Assembly (NCBI GenBank): GCA_034716535.1
Contig: JAYEJW010000517.1
Coordinates: 1-7,470 of the forward strand
Length of the DNA stretch: 7,470 nucleotides
Reading direction: 5' to 3'
DNA from: JAYEJW01 sp034716535
GTDB lineage: Bacteria > Pseudomonadota > Gammaproteobacteria > Chromatiales > Chromatiaceae
In this document: positions 1-5,807 of the stretch, piece after piece
Position numbering within the stretch: the first letter of the stretch is position 1
Layout of the letters: each line of letters starts with the position of its first letter
The notes under the pieces: model-generated
Database searches by the model: none
What the model was told of the DNA's origin: nothing
The model's input: the letters and a program-made list of their open reading frames with translations, nothing else
Made by a program: the position numbers and the translations under genes

Positions 1-503
1 CCCGCGGTCCGTCGCAGGCACCAGGGACGGCCTGGCAATCCCGGCCCGACCTGCACCTGCGCCCCGAGCTGTCGGGACTGGTCGATTGCATCCGCCAAGC
101 CGTCGAATCGATACTGGATTTTCTCAAGATCTACCACGGGGGCGTGGAGATCACGGGCTGCTGGGCGAACGTCAACGCGCCGGGCACAGCCCACGGGATA
201 CACAGCCACCCCAACAATTACCTGAGTGGGGTCTATTACGTACGCACTCCCCCCGGGGCCGACAGCATCAATCTGCACGACCCCCGGGTACAGGCCGGGA
301 TCATTCGCCCCCCGGTCACGGCCCTCACGGCCCAGAACACAGACATGGTGGTAATCCACGTGCAGCCCGGGCGCCTGCTGGTCTTTCCCGCTTGGCTGCA
401 GCATTCGGTCAGCGCCAATGCGGCCGAGAGCGAGCGGGTGAGCGTCAGCTTCAACGTCATGTTCACCGACTACACTCGGGCCATGGGCCCTCCCTTGTGG
501 TGA
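1..503 (+). CDS. 2OG-Fe(II) oxygenase family protein (TIGR02466/PF13759-like), 5'-truncated by window edge
   Basis: The frame is open from base 3 with no stop until TGA at 501-503, so only the last 166 residues are present and the start lies to the left. Residues below are counted from base 3. The segment W-x-S-R-P-D-L-H followed by W-A-N-V-N-x-P-G, H-S-H-P-N-N-Y-L-S-G-V-Y-Y and D-P-R resembles the putative 2-oxoglutarate/Fe(II) oxygenase family TIGR02466 as I remember it. Likely iron ligands are His67/His69 and the later His134 in W-L-Q-H; Arg145 in E-R-V-S-V-S-F-N is placed to bind the carboxylate of 2-oxoglutarate. The fold would be a cytosolic jelly roll. The substrate is unknown, and nothing in the neighbours defines it. 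A GTG at 144 could be taken for a start, but conserved family sequence lies upstream of it, so it is internal. The family call is fairly secure and the biochemical function is not. Confidence 0.75.
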   Translation, partial: RGPSQAPGTAWQSRPDLHLRPELSGLVDCIRQAVESILDFLKIYHGGVEITGCWANVNAPGTAHGIHSHPNNYLSGVYYVRTPPGADSINLHDPRVQAGIIRPPVTALTAQNTDMVVIHVQPGRLLVFPAWLQHSVSANAAESERVSVSFNVMFTDYTRAMGPPLW

Positions 504-627
504 AGGGTGGGAATGAACATCTCCGGTAAGCGTGCAAGTCTGCGACTCGGGGTACCTTTGCACCGCTCGAGTACGTTCTTTCCATGATTTTCGCTGTAGC
601 CTCAACGTAGCCTATAAGGTTTTTCAC

Positions 628-2044
628 ATGGCCACCCCAGAGCCTTCCGCACCGGGTCCGCATGCCACCGCGCCTCGCGAGGATGTTCTCTACGGAGAAC
701 AGACCCGCTTGGCCATCACCAACTTCCGAATCAGCGGCTTGCGCTTCCCGCGGGCCATGATCCATGCACTGGGGCTGATCAAGGCCTGCGCCGCGCGCGT
801 CAACCGCGACCTCGGCGTCCTGCCAGTGGACCTGTCCGAGGCTATCGAAGCGGCGGCGATAGCGGTCGCCGAGGGCCGGTACGATGACCAGTTTCCCGTC
901 GATGTTTTCCAGACCGGCTCGGGTACCAGCACCAATATGAACGCCAACGAGGTGATTGCCGAGCTGGCGCAACGGCGCCTGGGACGGCCCGTCCATGCCA
1001 ACGACCACGTCAACCGCGGACAGAGCAGCAACGACGTCATTCCCACGGCCATCCATGTCGGCACCTCGCTCGAGCTCGCTCGAGCTCGTCGCGGCACTCG
1101 ACTCGCTACAGGGCGCGATAGAAGCGCGTGCGAGTGACTATGCGAGTGTCGTCAAGACCGGGCGGACGCACCTCATGGACGCGGTTCCCATGACGCTCGG
1201 CCAGGAGCTCTCCGGATGGGCGGCCCAGGTGGCGGCCGATCGGGCCCGCCTGAGAGACGTGGGACAGAGGCTGCTCGCACTCGCCCAGGGCGGAACGGCG
1301 GTGGGCACAGGTTTGAACGCCCACCCCGAATTTGCGCCGCGCTTCGCGGCCGCGATGGCCGAGCGCACCGGTCTCGCCTTCCACCCGGCATCCAATGCCT
1401 TCGCCGCAATCGGCGCACAGGACACGGCCGTGGAGCTGAGCGGGCAGCTGAGGGTGACGGCCATCACCTTGCTCAAAATCGCCACGGACCTGCGCTGGAT
1501 GAACAGCGGTCCGGTTTCGGGACTGCGCGAGATCCGACTCCCCGAGCTGCAACCCGGCAGCAGTATCATGCCGGGCAAGGTAAACCCGGTGGTGCCGGAG
1601 GCGGTCGGCATGGCCTGCGTCCAGGTGATCGGCCTGGATACGGCGGTCGCCTTGGCCGCTCAGGACAATCGCTTCCAGCTCGCCACCATGCTGCCCCTGA
1701 TCGCCTTCGATCTCTTGCAGCAGCTGGCGCTGCTGACCGGCGCGGTCCGATCCCTGGAGCGGCAGGCTATCGCATGTTTCCAGGCGGATGTCCAAGGCCT
1801 GGAAACACGGGCGAAGCGCAACGCCATGCTGGCGACCGCCCTGACGCCGCGCATCGGTTACGACCTCGCGAGCAGGATCGCCCGCACCGCCCTGGAGCAG
1901 GGGCGCGCGGTCATCGAGGTCGCGCGTGAGCTGAGCGGACTGACGGAGGCGGAACTTGTAGAGCTACTCGATCCCGAGCAGATGGCGCGGCCCCACGATC
2001 ACCCCCGCGCGCCGTGGCTTAAAGGGCGTGGGCGGGGCGCATGA
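628..2044 (+). pseudogene. fumC: Fumarate hydratase class II, frameshifted near codon 150
   Basis: FumC interconverts fumarate and L-malate in the TCA cycle as a cytosolic homotetramer and needs no Fe-S cluster. The N-terminal part (628 to about 1086) carries L-Y-G-E-Q-T-R, Q-T-G-S-G-T-S-T-N-M-N-N-E and Q-S-S-N-D-V-I-P-T-A. The rest, one frame over, carries the active-site G-R-T-H, the T-A-V-G-T-G-L-N loop and the fumarase/aspartase signature G-S-S-I-M-P-G-K-V-N-P. The two halves meet in a 10-bp tandem repeat (1065-1088). Restoring two bases after 1087 gives L-E-L-A-R-A-(L)-V-A-A-L-D-S-L. This matches the length of E. coli FumC at this helix exactly, as I remember it, whereas deleting a repeat copy would leave it four residues short. 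Restored length is 472 residues, normal for the family. Start ATG 628 has AAGG at 616-619. The upstream GTG 532 adds sequence unlike the family. All catalytic motifs are intact, so the break is either a sequencing error or very recent. Confidence 0.88.
1065..1088. repeat. 10-bp tandem repeat (2.4 copies) at the fumC frame break
   Basis: The unit CTCGCTCGAG occurs at 1065-1074 and again at 1075-1084, followed by CTCG. The unit contains CTCGAG and overlaps GAGCTC, so it can also fold back on itself. The reading frame of fumC changes from frame 1 to frame 2 within or just after it. Slippage or a sequencing/assembly error here is the simplest cause. Confidence 0.9.
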
Positions 2045-2210
2045 TCGACCGCGCCGAACGCAATGGTTCTGGGCGCAGGCTGTTTGGGCCTCATGGGGAA
2101 GCGCCGCTCCCGGACGCGACGGCCGGGTCATCATTGAGCTGGCCATCGATCACACCTGCGACCAGCATCCCTGGTTCCAGGCCTTCGAGTCCGTCCGCGG
2201 CCGTTCAGCC

Positions 2211-2412
2211 CTATTCACTCGGAACGCCCTCCTTGAAGGCCCCCTGGAGCTCAGCGCGGGCCTCCGGCGTATCCTCATATCCGTGCACGTGGATGGCATG
2301 CTCGATCGCTGCCTCTAACAGCTCCTCTTTCGAGTCGGCGGCTAAGGCCTAAGGCCACCGTGCAGTTGGTTTCACTCGGGTGCTCCCGACAGTCAATGTA
2401 ATAACGTGCCAT
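2211..2412 (-). pseudogene. DUF1059 small protein, disrupted by a 7-bp tandem duplication
   Basis: Reading the minus strand from ATG at 2412, the protein begins M-A-R-Y-Y-I-D-C-R-E-H-P-S-E, the usual start of DUF1059 (PF06348) proteins. After V-A-L the frame is lost. Removing one copy of the 7-bp direct repeat (2343-2349 or 2350-2356) restores a continuous 64-residue DUF1059 protein with A-A-D-S-K-E-E-L-L-E-A-A, H-A-I-H-V-H-G and a C-terminal F-K-E-G-V-P, ending at TAG (2211-2213). As it stands, translation would stop at a TGA about 45 codons in. Start choice is supported by a strong ribosome-binding site, CCGGAGGA on the minus strand (2417-2424). The family has no established function. Cys8, His11 and Cys17 could bind a metal, but that is inference. 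It is divergent from fdxA and convergent with fumC. Confidence 0.85.
2342..2356. repeat. 7-bp direct tandem duplication inside the DUF1059 gene
   Basis: TAAGGCC at 2343-2349 is repeated exactly at 2350-2356, and the period-7 match extends one base left to 2342. Seven bases is +1 mod 3, so this duplication alone explains loss of frame. Confidence 0.92.
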
Positions 2413-2481
2413 GACATCCTCCGGATCTCGGTGTTTGAAATGGTGCACCGGTCCCGGCCGCCACGGCTCGGCGGGCCGGCG

Positions 2482-2509
2482 TTGTGGCCGGGAACGGCTA
2501 AAGTATAGT
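2482..2509 (+). promoter_or_regulatory. Candidate sigma70-type promoter for fdxA
   Basis: TTGTGG (2482-2487) and TATAGT (2504-2509) are separated by 16 bases. The -10 box matches the consensus in 5 of 6 bases and the -35 in its first three. It lies in a locally less GC-rich patch between the divergent DUF1059 and fdxA genes and would give an fdxA leader of roughly 155-160 bases. The reverse complement of the same box reads ACTATA, so a divergent promoter here is possible, but I see no matching -35 on the minus strand. Confidence 0.35.
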
Positions 2510-2568
2510 GAACGGGTAAGAAATACCCCGAAGCCACAAGCGATGAAACCCGCCCGTCGTCTGTCCCT

Positions 2569-2617
2569 GTCCGGTGTCTGGAAACCGGAGACCGTCCAGA
2601 CGCGGACACTTGTCCGC
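2569..2617 (+). promoter_or_regulatory. Inverted repeats in the fdxA leader (competing stems / possible operator)
   Basis: A perfect inverted repeat GCGGACA-CT-TGTCCGC occupies 2602-2617. Its left arm can instead pair upstream: GTCCG (2569-2573) plus GTCTGG (2576-2581) faces CCAGAC (2596-2601) plus CGGAC (2603-2607). CCGGT (2571-2575) and ACCGG (2584-2588) offer a third small stem. The CGGAC segment therefore has two alternative partners. Its position, 57 bases before the fdxA start codon, fits either a dimeric regulator's operator or a leader RNA structure. I cannot match it to a known riboswitch. Confidence 0.4.
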
Positions 2618-2673
2618 CATGCAGGCTGTACGGCAGGGGATGAACGAGCGGGCGATCACAGAAGGAGGGCACC

Positions 2674-2997
2674 ATGGCCTACGTGGTTACCGAAAGCTGC
2701 ATCCGCTGCAAGTACACGGATTGCGCCGAGGTCTGTCCCGTATCCTGCTTTCACGAAGGGCCGAACTTCCTGGTCATAGATCCCGACGAGTGCATCGACT
2801 GCGATGTGTGCGTCCCCGAATGTCCGGTGGACGCCATCTATCCCGAGGACGAGCTGCCCGCGGGACAGGAGCATTTCCTGGAGCTGAATGCGGAGCTGGC
2901 CCGTGAATGGCCGGTGATCGAAGTGAAGAAGGACCCGCTGCCGGAGGCGGAGCAATGGGCGGAGGTCAAGGACAAGCTCCAGTATCTGGAGCGTTGA
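2674..2997 (+). CDS. fdxA: 7Fe ferredoxin ([3Fe-4S][4Fe-4S]), FdxA type
   Basis: This is a small soluble electron carrier of 107 residues, near-identical in layout and length to Azotobacter vinelandii ferredoxin I. Cys9, Cys17 and Cys50 fit the [3Fe-4S] ligands; Cys21, Cys40, Cys43 and Cys46 fit the [4Fe-4S] ligands; Cys12 and Cys25 correspond to the extra cysteines of this family. The C-terminal half (about residues 58-107), with K-K-D-P-L-P and ending K-L-Q-Y-L-E-R, is typical of the long FdxA group and separates it from short 2[4Fe-4S] ferredoxins. The start ATG follows a strong ribosome-binding site GAAGGAGG (2661-2668). It is preceded by a structured leader and followed by a 225-bp gap before the SUF regulator, so it is probably its own transcription unit. 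Redox partners are not evident. Proximity to the SUF-type genes suggests shared Fe-S or stress physiology, which is inference. Confidence 0.96.
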   Translation: MAYVVTESCIRCKYTDCAEVCPVSCFHEGPNFLVIDPDECIDCDVCVPECPVDAIYPEDELPAGQEHFLELNAELAREWPVIEVKKDPLPEAEQWAEVKDKLQYLER

Positions 2998-3043
2998 GGC
3001 GCATCGTTCTTCGGACAAACACTCGGCGCTGGTATTGGCGCCT

Positions 3044-3077
3044 CGCAGAGCGCAACTGCGAAGGGGGTCTTTTCGTT
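3044..3077 (+). terminator. Weak candidate terminator after fdxA
   Basis: CGCAG (3044-3048) and CTGCG (3056-3060) can form a short stem, with a T-rich tract (TCTTTTCGTT, 3068-3077) starting seven bases later. A second stem just upstream, GGCGC (3025-3029) with GCGCC (3038-3042), has no T-run. The G-run between stem and T-tract makes this a poor intrinsic terminator. Confidence 0.22.
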
Positions 3078-3098
3078 CGGTCCTCTGCGCCGGCGCTG

Positions 3099-3144
3099 GG
3101 ATACCTGGGTCGCCGGTATCCTACCGGCTGCGGTGAGGAACCGC
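3099..3144 (+). repeat. Cluster of overlapping inverted repeats upstream of the Rrf2 gene
   Basis: Three perfect stems lie within 46 bases: GGATACC/GGTATCC (3099-3105 with 3115-3121), CCGGTA/TACCGG (3113-3118 with 3122-3127, three-base loop) and GCGGT/ACCGC (3130-3134 with 3140-3144). The first two share bases 3115-3118, so they cannot form together. They are upstream of the candidate operator and 79 or more bases before the regulator's start codon. No known riboswitch core was recognised. Confidence 0.5.
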
Positions 3145-3182
3145 CAAGACGGGGATTGGGGGAACTCGGGCCCGGCGAACGA

Positions 3183-3197
3183 GTACTAAATTAGTAC
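3183..3197. promoter_or_regulatory. IscR-like (Rrf2 family) operator palindrome upstream of the SUF regulator
   Basis: GTACTAAATTAGTAC is a perfect 7-1-7 inverted repeat in an AT-rich island 25 bases before the regulator's ATG. Its centre ACTAAATTAGT fits the core of the type 1 IscR consensus (ACT-R-WWW-Y-AGT), and the right flank keeps the S-T-A-T edge; the left flank does not match well. Nearby weak promoter boxes (TATTGT 3200-3205; TAAAAT 3214-3219) suggest that a bound repressor would block RNA polymerase. Autoregulation by the adjacent Rrf2 protein is inference. Confidence 0.55.
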
Positions 3198-3222
3198 CGT
3201 ATTGTGCAAGCTCTAAAATTTC

Positions 3223-3693
3223 ATGTTGAGGCTCGGTCGGCTGACGGATTATGCAATTGTCCTTTCTGCGTCCCTGGCGGAGCGCAATGGCGCCTGCGCC
3301 ACCGCCCGCGTCCTGTCTGAGGAGACCGGAATCCCGCGGCCGACGGTCATCAAGCTGCTCAAGATCCTGACCGGCGCCGGCTTGGCGTGCTCGACTCAGG
3401 GCAGGCACGGGGGCTACGCCCTGGCGCGTACCCCCGCCAATATCGGTCTGACAGAGATCATCGAGGTGGTCGAGGGACGAATCGCACTCACCGAATGCAA
3501 TCGCGAGGCGGGGGCCTGCGGGATTCAGGACAGCTGTCTGACACACCGCCACTGGCTGGTGATCAACCGGGCGCTTCGCCAGGCCCTGGCGGGGATCCGA
3601 TTGGCCGACCTGGCCGGAGCGACCCAGTCCTTCGGAGGATTTGGAAATGCCAGCGCTGCGAGCACCGTCTTCGACGGGTATCCGTTTACATGA
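3223..3693 (+). CDS. Rrf2-family transcriptional regulator, SUF system type (SufR/IscR-like)
   Basis: This 156-residue protein starts M-L-R-L-G-R-L-T-D-Y-A, the hallmark N-terminus of the gammaproteobacterial SUF-system Rrf2 regulators (TIGR02944-like). The winged helix-turn-helix spans about residues 1-85, with the recognition region around T-G-I-P-R-P-T-V-I-K-L-L-K and the wing G-R-H-G-G-Y-x-L-A. Cys92, Cys99 and Cys105 fit the three cysteines that hold an Fe-S cluster in IscR-type proteins. It would sense Fe-S status and control Fe-S assembly genes as a cytosolic dimer. The ATG is fixed by the conserved N-terminus, although there is no clear ribosome-binding site before it. The last 25 residues or so (after A-D-L-A, about residue 131) are Gly/Ser/Ala-rich and unlike the family; they overlap a strong ribosome-binding site for the next gene. 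Normally such a gene precedes sufB; here it abuts sufS. Confidence 0.9.
   Translation: MLRLGRLTDYAIVLSASLAERNGACATARVLSEETGIPRPTVIKLLKILTGAGLACSTQGRHGGYALARTPANIGLTEIIEVVEGRIALTECNREAGACGIQDSCLTHRHWLVINRALRQALAGIRLADLAGATQSFGGFGNASAASTVFDGYPFT
3634..3649 (+). promoter_or_regulatory. Strong ribosome-binding site and ATG inside the 3' end of the regulator gene
   Basis: GGAGGA (3634-3639) sits seven bases before ATG 3647-3649, an ideal arrangement. The ATG is in the sufS frame and would add 21 residues to the usual SufS N-terminus, whereas the family-length start (ATG 3710) has only a weak GGGA at 3704-3707. Either sufS really starts at 3647, or this signal once served another gene such as a lost sufB. 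Confidence 0.5.
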
Positions 3694-3709
3694 GAGCGCT
3701 TACGGGACC

Positions 3710-4967
3710 ATGCCTTTCCCAGCAGATAACCGCCTCTCACACGATCACCCCCAATGGGACTCGGCGGCGGTGCGGCGGGATTTTCCGGCCCTCGAGCAGA
3801 GGGTGCACGGGCGGCCGCTGGCCTACCTGGACAACGCCGCCACGGCCCATAAACCGTATCAGGTGATCGAGGCGGTCGCGCGCTTCTACCGCCGCGACAA
3901 CGCCAATGTGCACCGCGGAGTGCATGCCCTGGGCGAGCGCGCCACGGCGGCCTACGAGGCGGCGCGGGAGCGGGTGCGCGCCTTCATTAATGCCCGCTCG
4001 GCGCGGGAGATCGTCTTTCTGCGCGGGACCACGGAGGCCATCAATCTTGTGGCCCATTGCCTCGGGCAGGGCATGCGACCCGGTGACGAAGTGGTGCTCA
4101 CCACCATGGAGCACCACGCCAACATCGTGCCCTGGCAGCTGCTGCGCGAGCGCACCGGGATCCGGCTACGGGTCCTGCCGGTGACGCCCGCCGGCGAGCT
4201 GGAGCTGGACCGGCTTCCGGACCTACTCGGCGCGCGCACCCGCCTCCTGGCCCTGACCCACGTCTCCAACGTGCTCGGCACCCTCAACCCGGTAGCGGAG
4301 ATCGTCCGCACCGCGCACGCCCATGGCGTGCCGGTGCTGATCGACGGCGCCCAGGCCGTGCCCCACCAGCGCGTGGATGTGCAGGCGCTGGATTGCGACT
4401 ACTATTGCTTCTCCGGCCACAAGATGTTCGGCCCCACCGGGATCGGGATGCTGTACGGCAAAGAGGCCCTGCTCCAAGGCCCTGCCGCCCTTCCTCGGCG
4501 GGGGCGAGATGATCCGCCGGGTGAGCTTCGAGCGGACCCTGTTCGCCGATCCGCCCCAGCGCTTCGAGGCGGGTACCCCGCACATCGCCGGCGCGGTGGG
4601 TCTGGCCGCCGCCATCGACTATCTCGCCGGGCTGGATCGGGAGGCGGCGGAGAAACATGAGCGGGACCTGCTGGCTTACGCCACCGCTCGCCTGCGCGAG
4701 CTGCCCGGACTGCGCATCCTCGGCGAGGCGCCGCGCAAGGCGCCCCTGATCTCCTTCGTGCTCCAAGGCGTGCACGCCCACGACCTGGGGACGATCCTGG
4801 ACCGCCGGGGGATCGCGTTGCGCGCCGGCCACCACTGCGCCATGCCGCTGATGGAATTCTATGGGCTGCCCGCCACCACCCGCGCCTCCCTGGCCTTCTA
4901 CAACACCCGGGAGGAGATCGACCGCCTGGTGGAGGCCATCGGCTACGCGCGGCAGGTGTTGGCATGA
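3710..4967 (+). pseudogene. sufS: SufS-type (group II) cysteine desulfurase, single-base frameshift
   Basis: SufS is a cytosolic PLP enzyme that removes sulfur from L-cysteine, giving alanine and an enzyme persulfide for Fe-S or other sulfur transfer. Visible motifs are Y-L-D-N-A-A-T near the N-terminus, H-R-G-x-H, T-T-M-E-H-H-A-N-I-V-P-W, D-G-A-Q-A-V-P-H, the PLP-lysine motif S-G-H-K (Lys238), G-G-G-E-M-I, F-E-A-G-T-P and the catalytic loop R-A-G-H-H-C-A-M-P (Cys376 in the restored protein). The frame changes at C-A-A-G-G-C-C-C-T (about 4475-4483); dropping one G at 4478/4479 restores L-L-Q-A-L-P-P-F-L-G-G-G-E-M and a 418-residue protein of normal length. As written, the first frame runs out at 4660 and would give a protein without the catalytic cysteine. 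ATG 3710 fits the family length, but ATG 3647 has the better ribosome-binding site. The stop overlaps the sufU start by four bases (ATGA). Confidence 0.9.
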
Positions 4968-5425
4968 GCGACGACTACGGCGATTTGCGGGACCTCTACC
5001 AGGAGCTGATCCTGGACCATTCCCGCCATCCCAGCAATTTCCGCGCAATGCCCGATGCCACACGGAGCGTGGAGGGGGACAACCCCCTGTGCGGCGACCA
5101 TCTGCGTCTCTATGTGCACCTGGAGGGCAAGCGCATCGCCGACATCAGCTTTCAGGGCAGCGGCTGCGCCATCTCGGTGGCTTCCGCCTCCCTGCTCACC
5201 AAGCGGGTCAAGGGAAAGACAGTGGCGGCGGCCGAGGCGCTGTTCCACAGGGTGCACCGGCTGCTGACCATGGAGGAGGCGGCCGACGAGGCCGAGCTGG
5301 GAGAGCTGGCGGCCCTGGCCGGGGTGCGGCAGTTCCCGATGCGCGTCAAGTGCGCCACCCTAAGCTGGCATGCCCTCCACGCGGCGCTTCGGGACGAGGC
5401 AACGGAACAGGTCAGTACCGAATAG
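4964..5425 (+). CDS. sufU: SufU-type sulfur acceptor / Fe-S assembly protein
   Basis: This protein of 153 residues shows the SufU layout: L-Y-Q-E-L-I-L-D-H at the start, N-P-L-C-G-D (Cys43, Asp45), G-S-G-C-A-I-S-x-A-S-A-S (Cys68) and R-V-K-C-A-T-L-S-W (Cys130). These four residues match, with an offset of two, the zinc-binding and catalytic positions of Bacillus subtilis SufU as I remember them. The insertion between the second and third cysteines distinguishes SufU from IscU, and there is no IscU-type histidine near the last cysteine. Known SufU proteins take the persulfide sulfur from SufS and pass it on. The ATG overlaps the sufS stop (ATGA), so the two are translationally coupled, which supports SufS-SufU pairing. 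No sufE-like gene is visible, consistent with SufU filling that role. Confidence 0.93.
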   Translation: MSDDYGDLRDLYQELILDHSRHPSNFRAMPDATRSVEGDNPLCGDHLRLYVHLEGKRIADISFQGSGCAISVASASLLTKRVKGKTVAAAEALFHRVHRLLTMEEAADEAELGELAALAGVRQFPMRVKCATLSWHALHAALRDEATEQVSTE

Positions 5426-5444
5426 TGCCGGGAGATCGACTGCC

Positions 5445-5768
5445 ATGAGTGAATGGGTGGATGTGGGGCCGGTCGAGAAGATCGGCGCGGGTGAGCGGGC
5501 GACCCTGAGGATCGAGGGCGTCCCGGTGGTGGTGTACAACGTCGGCGGGGAGCTCTTCGCCCTGGAGGACGAATGCAGTCACGAGCTCTATCCCCTGTCG
5601 GACGGAGAAGTCGAGGGAGAGGTAGTGATTTGCGCCAAACACGGGGCGAGGTTTTCGCTGCGGACCGGCGAGGACCTCGCCCCCCCGGCCTACGAGCCGG
5701 TGGCCACTTACCCGGTGCGGGTCAATGCCGGTCGGATCGAGGTCGGCCGGCAACCGAGCGCGGGCTGA
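5445..5768 (+). CDS. Rieske [2Fe-2S] ferredoxin-like protein
   Basis: This is a single-domain Rieske protein of 107 residues with Cys44-x-His46 and Cys63-x2-His66, separated by 16 residues, the short spacing seen in NirD-like and dioxygenase-type (BphF-like) soluble Rieske ferredoxins rather than in cytochrome bc1 subunits. There is no membrane anchor or signal peptide. The family usually adds a disulfide or proline loop only in the bc1 type, and neither is seen here. It would carry electrons in the cytosol. ATG 5445 is chosen because M-S-E-W-V-D-V starts the fold and GGGAG lies about ten bases upstream; an in-frame GTG/ATG further upstream overlaps sufU and is not needed. It lies 19 bases after sufU and 39 before the protease gene, so it is in the same operon. 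No oxygenase or reductase partner is present, so its role in sulfur or Fe-S metabolism is unknown. Confidence 0.9.
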   Translation: MSEWVDVGPVEKIGAGERATLRIEGVPVVVYNVGGELFALEDECSHELYPLSDGEVEGEVVICAKHGARFSLRTGEDLAPPAYEPVATYPVRVNAGRIEVGRQPSAG

Positions 5769-5807
5769 TGCGGGTGGCAGGCTTTTCGGAAACCATGGGG
5801 GACGATC

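Noticed and set aside
558..618. Promoter boxes for fumC (TTGCAC at 558-563; TATAAG at 613-618)
   Set aside because: TTGCAC has no good -10 at 16-18 bases, and TATAAG overlaps the ribosome-binding site and lacks a -35; too weak to annotate.
532..627. Upstream GTG start extending fumC by 32 residues
   Set aside because: The additional sequence is unlike any fumarase N-terminus, and ATG 628 has a better placed ribosome-binding site.
2041..2352. Open plus-strand frames of about 100 codons after fumC
   Set aside because: They are rich in Ser/Pro/Ala/Arg, match no known family and lie opposite the recognisable DUF1059 gene; they look like chance frames in GC-rich DNA.
3025..3042. GGCGC/GCGCC hairpin after fdxA as an intrinsic terminator
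   Set aside because: The stem is five base pairs and no T-run follows it.
1065..4483. Programmed ribosomal frameshifting as the cause of the split genes
   Set aside because: There is no slippery heptamer or stop-codon shift site of known type at any of the three positions, and DUF1059 is explained by a 7-bp duplication.
4284..5063. Long minus-strand frame opposite sufS and sufU (259 codons)
   Set aside because: It is antisense to two strongly conserved genes and has low-complexity composition typical of the mirror frame of GC-rich coding DNA.
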